Part shown: positions 59,120-64,000 of the stretch, piece after piece
Position numbering within the stretch: position 1 is the first letter of the stretch
Layout: each line of letters starts with the position of its first letter
Origin: Larkinella sp051857545
Lineage (GTDB): Bacteria > Bacteroidota > Bacteroidia > Cytophagales > Spirosomataceae
Direction: 5' to 3'
Length of the DNA: 64,000 bases
Assembly: GCF_051857545.1 (NCBI RefSeq)
Contig: NZ_JBPZHB010000008.1
Location: 62,001 to 126,000, forward strand
Translations under genes and position numbers: made by a program
The notes under the pieces: model-generated
Told to the model about the DNA's origin: nothing
What the model saw: the letters and a program-made list of their open reading frames with translations, nothing else
Databases searched by the model: none

Positions 59120-60370
59120 TTGCTTTCTGCACTGTATACGACGTCCATCCGACTTTACCAGGCTGCGCTTCAGGTTGCGGCCCGGTTTCACCCCAAAGCC
59201 CGGCTGGCGGTGGAGGGGCGACGTGGATGGATGGAACAAATAAACACAAAATTGGCTGATAATACAGCACCGATTGCCTGGTTTCATGCGGCTTCGCTGG
59301 GTGAATTTGAGCAGGGGCGTCCGGTGATGGAGGCTTTTCGGCAACAGTATCCCGGGTATAAAATCCTGCTGACGTTCTTCTCGCCGTCGGGCTATGAGGT
59401 TCGGAAAAACTATGCGGGGGCTGATTATATCGTTTATCTTCCCTTCGATACGGCCGCCAACGCCCGGCAGTTTGTCGGGCGCATCAACCCGGCGATTGCG
59501 TTTTTTATCAAGTATGAATTCTGGTATCATTACCTGCGGGAGCTGAAAGCCCGGCAGATTCCGATTTTTTCGTTTTCGGCGATTTTCCGGCCCGACCAGA
59601 TCTTTTTCAAACCCTACGGCGGTTTTTATCGCTCCTTTTTGCGGTTTTTCAACCACATTCTGGTGCAAAATCAGGAATCGGTCGATTTGCTAAAGCGCAT
59701 CGGCGTGACCAACGTGACGCTGGCGGGCGACACGCGATTCGACCGGGTGAAGCAGGTGGCCGATGCCAAAAAGGACATTCCAGTGGCTCGGCTGTTCAAA
59801 GCCGATACGCCCCTGCTGGTAGTGGGCAGCGCGTGGCAGGCCGATATGGATGTGCTGATTCCGTTTTTGAACCGCTTCGAAAAACCGCTGAAAGTCATCA
59901 TTGCGCCCCACGAAATTCACGACGACGAAATTGAACGCTGGCGCAGCCAACTCCCCGGCCAGACCATCCGGTTTTCCGAAGCGCAATTTCTTAACCATCA
60001 AACCATTGAACCATTTAGCACTTTAATCATCGACAACGTCGGTATGCTTTCGTCGCTTTACCAGTACGGCGACTTTGCCTACATCGGGGGGGCGTTTGGG
60101 AAGGGGTTGCACAACATTTTGGAAGCTGCGACCTTCCGGATGCCGCTGTTTTTCGGGCCGAACTACGGAAAATTTCAGGAAGCCGTGGATCTGGTGAAGG
60201 CGGGGGCGGCTTTTCCGGTTTCCAACTCCGCAGAACTGGAGACGGTTTTTACGCGGCTGTATGAGGATTCTTCAGCGGCTTCCGCTATTTCCGGTGATTA
60301 CGTTACTCTGAATACCGGTGCTACGTCTAAAGTGATGGAGATTGTAGCAAAGGTTGTTACACAGGGTTAA
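59120..60370 (+). CDS. waaA: 3-deoxy-D-manno-octulosonic acid transferase
   Basis: This 416-residue inner-membrane glycosyltransferase adds Kdo to lipid A. Motifs: an N-terminal YTTSIRLYQAALQVAARFHP anchor, IAWFHAASLGEFEQGRPVME, FFSPSGYEVRKNYAGADYIV, and in the second domain VLVVGSAWQADMDVLIPFLN-like sequence, IIAPHEIHDDEIER and AYIGGAFGKGLHNILEAATF. No ATG is available at the right place, so the gene most likely uses TTG at 59120-59122. The last codons and the stop lie inside the left terminal repeat of the GxxExxY cassette, so the gene's end is formed by that element. Confidence 0.94.
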   Translation: MLSALYTTSIRLYQAALQVAARFHPKARLAVEGRRGWMEQINTKLADNTAPIAWFHAASLGEFEQGRPVMEAFRQQYPGYKILLTFFSPSGYEVRKNYAGADYIVYLPFDTAANARQFVGRINPAIAFFIKYEFWYHYLRELKARQIPIFSFSAIFRPDQIFFKPYGGFYRSFLRFFNHILVQNQESVDLLKRIGVTNVTLAGDTRFDRVKQVADAKKDIPVARLFKADTPLLVVGSAWQADMDVLIPFLNRFEKPLKVIIAPHEIHDDEIERWRSQLPGQTIRFSEAQFLNHQTIEPFSTLIIDNVGMLSSLYQYGDFAYIGGAFGKGLHNILEAATFRMPLFFGPNYGKFQEAVDLVKAGAAFPVSNSAELETVFTRLYEDSSAASAISGDYVTLNTGATSKVMEIVAKVVTQG

Positions 60371-60814
60371 TCAGAGATTACCAGAGGGAATCAGAGTATG
60401 CTTTTGAATCAAATTTCTCAGAAGATTTTGCAATGTTCGATCGAGGTTCACCGGGCGCTTGGGCCGGGTTTACTGGAATCTGCTTACCGGGAATGTTTAG
60501 CTTATGAGCTAACAAAGACCGGTTTATTCGTTGAGCGGGAAAAACCGATGCCAATCATTTACAAAGAAATCAAACTCGATCACGGTTACCGGATGGATTT
60601 ATTGGTGGAAAGAGAAGTTGTCGTGGAACTCAAAACCGTTGAGCAATTGACCGATGTGCATCTTGCCCAGATTCTGACATACCTAAAATTGGGTCATTTT
60701 CACTTAGGTTTACTAATCAATTTTCATGTTACTTTGTTAAAAGATGGGGTTCGCCGAGTGGTCAATCCCGAATTTAAGCCCTCTGATGTTCTCTGATAAA
60801 CCCTGTGTAACAAC
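60353..60814 (+). mobile_element. GxxExxY cassette with terminal inverted repeats
   Basis: The left end (from 60353) and right end (to 60814) are inverted repeats of about 34 bases with roughly 29 matches, sharing the outer 16 bases beginning GTTGTTACACAG. Between them is only the GxxExxY gene. The same repeat, without a gene, forms the palindrome at 47753-47837. Target duplications are not evident. The left repeat carries the waaA stop codon and the right one the GxxExxY stop codon. Calling it a mobile element is inference. Confidence 0.6.
60398..60796 (+). CDS. GxxExxY protein (PD-(D/E)XK nuclease-like fold)
   Basis: This 132-residue protein has the name-giving motif GPGLLESAYREC, then a PD-(D/E)XK-like arrangement with YRMDLLVE and VVVELKTVEQLTDVH (Asp, then Glu-x-Lys), and the family's closing LGLLINFHVTLLKDGVRRVV. 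Members occur in many copies in Bacteroidota and other genomes; activity is unproven. It sits alone between inverted repeats shared with gene-less palindromes. Its last residues are encoded by the right repeat, and it starts just inside the left one. Confidence 0.9.
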   Translation: MLLNQISQKILQCSIEVHRALGPGLLESAYRECLAYELTKTGLFVEREKPMPIIYKEIKLDHGYRMDLLVEREVVVELKTVEQLTDVHLAQILTYLKLGHFHLGLLINFHVTLLKDGVRRVVNPEFKPSDVL

Positions 60815-60826
60815 CCAAAAACAACT

Positions 60827-61753
60827 TTGCAAACCGGCTTAATCCTACGCTCCACCGGCTCCTGGTACGAAGTCCGCAACAACGACGGACACATTTACCG
60901 CGCCCGGCTGAAAGGCAAATTCAAGATTCAGGGCCTGAAGGTCACCAATCCGATTGCCGTGGGCGACCGCGTGCGCTTCGACCTGGAAGATGAACTCGAA
61001 AATACCGTGGTCATCACCGACATCGAGCCCCGCGACAATTACATCATCCGCAAATCCGTCCACAAAACCGGCCACGGACACATTCTGGCCGCCAACCTCG
61101 ACCAGGCGGTATTGATCGTCACCCTGGCCTTTCCGCGCACGTCACTCGGTTTCATCGACCGGTTTCTGGTCACCTCCGAATCGTTCCGCATTCCAACTAC
61201 GCTGGTTTTCAACAAAGCTGATATTCTGAAAGACGAAGCGCTGGACTACCAGCGCGAAATCATCGACTTATACGAAAACATTGGCTATCGCTGTCTGGAA
61301 ACTTCGGCCACCCAAGGCGAAAACGTCAACGTGTTCCGGAATTTGCTGAACCAGAAAATCAGCCTGCTGGCGGGCCATTCGGGTGTTGGGAAATCTTCTT
61401 TGGTCAACGCCGTGGCTCCCGATCTGCACCTGCGCACCAATGAGGTTTCGACCTTTGCTAACAAGGGTGTTCACACCACGACCTTCGCCGAGATGTTCGA
61501 GATTGCGCCCGACACCTACATCATCGACACGCCCGGCATCAAAGAGTTGGGGTTGGCCGATATGGCGAAAGAAGAAATCAGCCATTATTTCCCCGAAATG
61601 CGCGACCGCCTGAACCAGTGCCGGTTTCACAACTGCCTGCACATCAACGAACCGGGTTGCGCCATCAAAGAAGCCGTCGGCACCGAAGAAATCGCCGAAA
61701 GCCGCTACTGGAGCTATCTGGGGATGGTTTCGGGGGATGACAACCGGAGATGA
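60827..61753 (+). CDS. rsgA: Ribosome small-subunit-dependent GTPase A
   Basis: This 308-residue circularly permuted GTPase helps mature the 30S subunit. An N-terminal OB fold (STGSWYEVRNNDGHIYRARL) is followed by the permuted G motifs: G4 TLVFNKADIL, G5 LETSATQGEN, G1 LAGHSGVGKSSLVNA, G2 TTTF and G3 DTPGIKELG, and a C-terminal zinc site CRFHNCLHINEPGCAIK. It begins with TTG at 60827, which fits the family's usual start; no suitable ATG is near. It is 13 bases beyond the GxxExxY cassette's right end. Confidence 0.95.
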   Translation: MQTGLILRSTGSWYEVRNNDGHIYRARLKGKFKIQGLKVTNPIAVGDRVRFDLEDELENTVVITDIEPRDNYIIRKSVHKTGHGHILAANLDQAVLIVTLAFPRTSLGFIDRFLVTSESFRIPTTLVFNKADILKDEALDYQREIIDLYENIGYRCLETSATQGENVNVFRNLLNQKISLLAGHSGVGKSSLVNAVAPDLHLRTNEVSTFANKGVHTTTFAEMFEIAPDTYIIDTPGIKELGLADMAKEEISHYFPEMRDRLNQCRFHNCLHINEPGCAIKEAVGTEEIAESRYWSYLGMVSGDDNRR

Positions 61754-61842
61754 GTTAAGAGTGATGAGTTAAGAGTTGGCTGACGCATAATTCAGGCCAG
61801 TCTTGTTGTAACTCTTCATTCTTAACTCATCACTCTTAACTC
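61752..61842. terminator. Palindrome between convergent rsgA and sugar isomerase-like genes
   Basis: Perfect 22-bp inner arms 61752-61773 and 61821-61842 are built from GAGTTAAGAG-like words. The right arm contains the stop codon of the convergent gene, and the left touches the rsgA stop. It is probably a two-way terminator. The same words recur as a half-copy at 62772-62796. Confidence 0.75.
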
Positions 61843-62747
61843 TTGAGGGCTTTTTTGACTTTTTCGTAGAAGACGGGGACTTTCAGTTTGGGGTCGCCTT
61901 TGCCCAGCGTTTCGATGGGGAGATAACCGCGATAACCCGATTCGCGGACAATCTGCATGATTTTAGGCAAATCCGTCACGACTTCCTGCCCGTTGACAAA
62001 CAGGTTTTCCTTGATCTGCCACGTTGCTGCGTGCGGAGCCACGCTGGCGATCTGCGCGTAGGGATCGCCGATTTTAAAGCTGCCAATATCCAGATTAACC
62101 GCCAGCCATTCCGAGTTTACCCGTCTGACAACGTCCAGAAGCTGATCCGCCGTCTGAATAAAATCCGCGTGGTTTTGCAGGACAATGATCACGCCCTGCC
62201 GGGCCGCGAACTCGACACATTCCTGAAGCGCGTCAACAACCCAGGTCGTAACTTCTTCGCGATTATACCCGGCTTTGAGTTCCTTGCCAACGCCCGAAAA
62301 AACCCGCAAGACGGGCGCCCCGAACCGGGCAGCAAAGCCCACCCATTTTTTGACCAGCTCGATTTCGGCTTTTCGGCGCGTTGAGTCGGGCAAGGTGAAA
62401 TCGTTCCGCACGCCGGTTCCGCTGATGTCGAGGCCCAGACGAAACGCTTTTCGTTTGATGTCGTAAAGAAAACTATCGTCGGGCAAAGCCGGGTAGCCGG
62501 GGAAGTAATAAGCAGTCGGATCAACGGCGTCGAAGCCCAGTTCCGCGCAAAAAGTCAGCACCTGTTCCAGCGTCATCTGCCCGCTCATCAGCGGTTCGTT
62601 AAACGAGTAGAGGTTGCAACTGAGCCGAACGCGCTCCGGCTTGTCTGCTAGCAAAGGAATCACCGAAGGCGTTTCACCAACCAGAATTGGCACGCCAGCA
62701 ACGGCGGTTTTTAGAAAATTCCTACGACCCGATTGCGGCTTGTCCAT
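61836..62747 (-). CDS. Tat-exported sugar phosphate isomerase/epimerase-like protein
   Basis: This 303-residue protein has a twin-arginine-type signal (GRRNFLKTAVAGVPILVG) and an AP-endonuclease-2 TIM-barrel fold: GFDAVDPTAYYFPGYPALPD, ISGTGVRNDFTL, VIIVLQNHADFIQ with metal-ligand candidates, AVNLDIGSFKIGDPY and YRGYLPIETLGKGDP. Its likely activity is isomerisation or epimerisation of a sugar or sugar-like compound in the periplasm. Secreted members are common in Bacteroidota and substrate cannot be stated. Its last codon and stop lie within the palindrome arm shared with rsgA. Confidence 0.86.
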   Translation of the reverse strand: MDKPQSGRRNFLKTAVAGVPILVGETPSVIPLLADKPERVRLSCNLYSFNEPLMSGQMTLEQVLTFCAELGFDAVDPTAYYFPGYPALPDDSFLYDIKRKAFRLGLDISGTGVRNDFTLPDSTRRKAEIELVKKWVGFAARFGAPVLRVFSGVGKELKAGYNREEVTTWVVDALQECVEFAARQGVIIVLQNHADFIQTADQLLDVVRRVNSEWLAVNLDIGSFKIGDPYAQIASVAPHAATWQIKENLFVNGQEVVTDLPKIMQIVRESGYRGYLPIETLGKGDPKLKVPVFYEKVKKALKS

Positions 62748-62790
62748 AGCAGAGGTGATCTCCTAATTTTTAATTCTTAACTCTTAATTC

Positions 62791-64000
62791 TTAACTTGTT
62801 ATCGCTGCCAGCAAATCCGCTTGCGTGATGATATGCACCTGCTGGTTTTCGTCGCGCACCAGCAACGCCTTGTTGTCGCGGTCTATGAGGGACGACAGCA
62901 CATCGACGGTGTTATCGAGCGCCACAAACTTGAACGGTTTGTCCATCACCTCGCCGACGGTGAGGTCTTTCACGGCAGGGTCTTCAATGAGTTTACTCAG
63001 AATGGTCGAGTCGGTCAGGCTGCCGACGATGTCGCCGTTGGCTTCGGTCACCGGAATCTGCGAAATGCTGTGCTGGTTGAGCAGCCGGATGGCGTCGCCC
63101 ACTTTCAGATCCCGGCCGACGGTTGTCAACACGCCCTTTCCGTTTTTGCTGCGCACAATGTCGCGGGCCGTCGAAAATTCGCGCGATTCCAGAAAACCGT
63201 GGTCTTTCATCCAGGTATCGTTGTAGATTTTACCCAGGTAGCGCGTGCCGTGGTCGGGCAGCAGAATGATCAGCACATCGTCGTCGGTCAGGTGTTCCCG
63301 CGCCCATTCCAGCGCCCCGTGCACCGCCGAACCGGTCGACCAGCCGACAAAAAGCCCTTCCTCCTTCGACAACCGCCGGGCCATAATGGCCGCATCTTTG
63401 TCGGTCACCTTCACGAAATGGTCGATCAAACTGAAATCGACGTTTTGCGGCAAAATATCTTCGCCGATGCCTTCCGTCAAATACGGATACACCTCGCGCT
63501 GGTCGAAAATACCGGTTTCCTTGTATTTTTTGAACACCGAACCGTAGGTATCGATGCCGACCGTCACGACATTCGGATTCTGTTCTTTCAGGAATTTGGC
63601 CGTTCCGCAAATCGTCCCGCCCGTTCCGACGCCCGCGGCAAAGTGGGTGATTTTGCCTTCGGTATCGCGCCAGATTTCGGGACCGGTGGTGTCGTAATGG
63701 GCCGCCGTGTTCGAGAGGTTGTCGTATTGGTTGGGGTAAATCGAGTTCGGAATTTCGCGGTTCAGGCGTTTGGCCACGGAGTAGTACGAGCGCGGATCAT
63801 CGGGTTCGACGTTGGTCGGGCACACCACCACATCGGCGCCCACCGCCCGCAGAATGTCGATTTTCTCCTTCGACTGTTTATCGGCCATCGTGAAAATGCA
63901 CTTGTAGCCCTTCGCAATGGCCGCCAGCGCCAGGCCAAAACCGGTATTGCCGCTCGTACCTTCGATGATGGTGCCGCCCGGCTGGAGGGTTCCGGCCTTC
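62791..64000 (-). CDS. Cystathionine beta-synthase / cysteine synthase-type PLP enzyme, N-terminus cut
   Basis: The frame runs off the right edge; at least 402 residues are visible. The first visible residues include PGGTIIEGTSGNTG, the substrate-binding loop of beta-family PLP enzymes. The phosphate-binding GVGTGGTICGTAKFL follows, and then two C-terminal CBS domains (LLNQHSISQIPVTEANGDIV; LSSLIDRDNKALLVRDENQQ). The PLP lysine would be in the missing part. The catalytic core plus tandem CBS domains is the cystathionine beta-synthase arrangement, which condenses serine with homocysteine; cysteine synthase activity is also possible. An ATG at 63886-63888 is internal, not the start. Confidence 0.93.
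   Translation of the reverse strand, partial: KAGTLQPGGTIIEGTSGNTGFGLALAAIAKGYKCIFTMADKQSKEKIDILRAVGADVVVCPTNVEPDDPRSYYSVAKRLNREIPNSIYPNQYDNLSNTAAHYDTTGPEIWRDTEGKITHFAAGVGTGGTICGTAKFLKEQNPNVVTVGIDTYGSVFKKYKETGIFDQREVYPYLTEGIGEDILPQNVDFSLIDHFVKVTDKDAAIMARRLSKEEGLFVGWSTGSAVHGALEWAREHLTDDDVLIILLPDHGTRYLGKIYNDTWMKDHGFLESREFSTARDIVRSKNGKGVLTTVGRDLKVGDAIRLLNQHSISQIPVTEANGDIVGSLTDSTILSKLIEDPAVKDLTVGEVMDKPFKFVALDNTVDVLSSLIDRDNKALLVRDENQQVHIITQADLLAAITS

Overview
The window is chromosomal DNA from a member of the Bacteroidota, most likely order Cytophagales (Spirosomataceae/Cytophagaceae, for example a Larkinella- or Spirosoma-like organism; this placement is inferred from gene content). The signs are a SusC/SusD pair, LytS/LytTR and NarL-type two-component systems, -7 promoter boxes of the Bacteroidota form TAnnTTTG, lipoproteins with short lipoboxes, and a YtxJ (bacillithiol system) protein. 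I saw no rRNA, tRNA, transposase, phage genes or CRISPR array. Both edges cut genes: a DUF1549/DUF1553 cytochrome-like protein on the left and a cystathionine beta-synthase-type enzyme on the right.

Layout. 1-2.6 kb: end of a planctomycete-type cytochrome protein. 2.7-5.6 kb (minus): an operon of LytS-type kinase, two small secreted NlpE-like paralogues and a LytTR regulator. 5.8-11.6 kb: secreted intradiol dioxygenase-like protein, twin SGNH hydrolase, a Cthe_2159-like beta-helix lipoprotein and an M28 peptidase. 11.8-17.8 kb (minus): sucA, sucB and lpdA of the 2-oxoglutarate dehydrogenase complex. 18.0-22.1 kb (minus): NarL-type regulator and kinase, preceded by two tandem copies of a 'small soluble protein plus membrane protein' module. 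22.1-22.5 kb: a possible small RNA and a perfect palindrome. 22.5-25.5 kb (minus): galE, rfbB, rfbA for nucleotide sugars. 25.8-31.8 kb: mixed housekeeping genes (SirB1-like, DUF4177, phosphopantetheinyl transferase, WD40, DivIVA, folB, alpha/beta hydrolase, LuxR/PAS). 31.9-39.8 kb (plus): a run of envelope or secreted proteins ending in two tandem FGE-sulfatase-domain paralogues, the second broken by one amber codon. 40.0-56.9 kb (plus): a polysaccharide utilisation locus with an MFS transporter, an arabinose/fucose-isomerase-like enzyme, SusC, SusD, an unassigned glycosidase-like protein, two GH106-like rhamnosidases and an SGNH esterase, closed by a convergent GntR regulator. 57.7-64 kb: GNAT, ytxJ, a small conserved protein, waaA, a GxxExxY gene, rsgA, a Tat-exported sugar isomerase-like protein and the CBS enzyme.

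The two most striking non-coding patterns are these. First, long near-perfect palindromes, often with arms built from short tandem words, lie at many gene boundaries. One palindrome family also forms the terminal inverted repeats of a 462-bp cassette carrying a GxxExxY (PD-(D/E)XK-like) gene between waaA and rsgA, which suggests a gene-bearing element with gene-less relatives. Second, the MFS gene and the isomerase-like gene of the polysaccharide locus share a 15-bp sequence placed exactly the same distance after a TAnnTTTG box, which looks like a common operator. Functional assignments come from recognised motifs and family knowledge; no database search or folding program was run.
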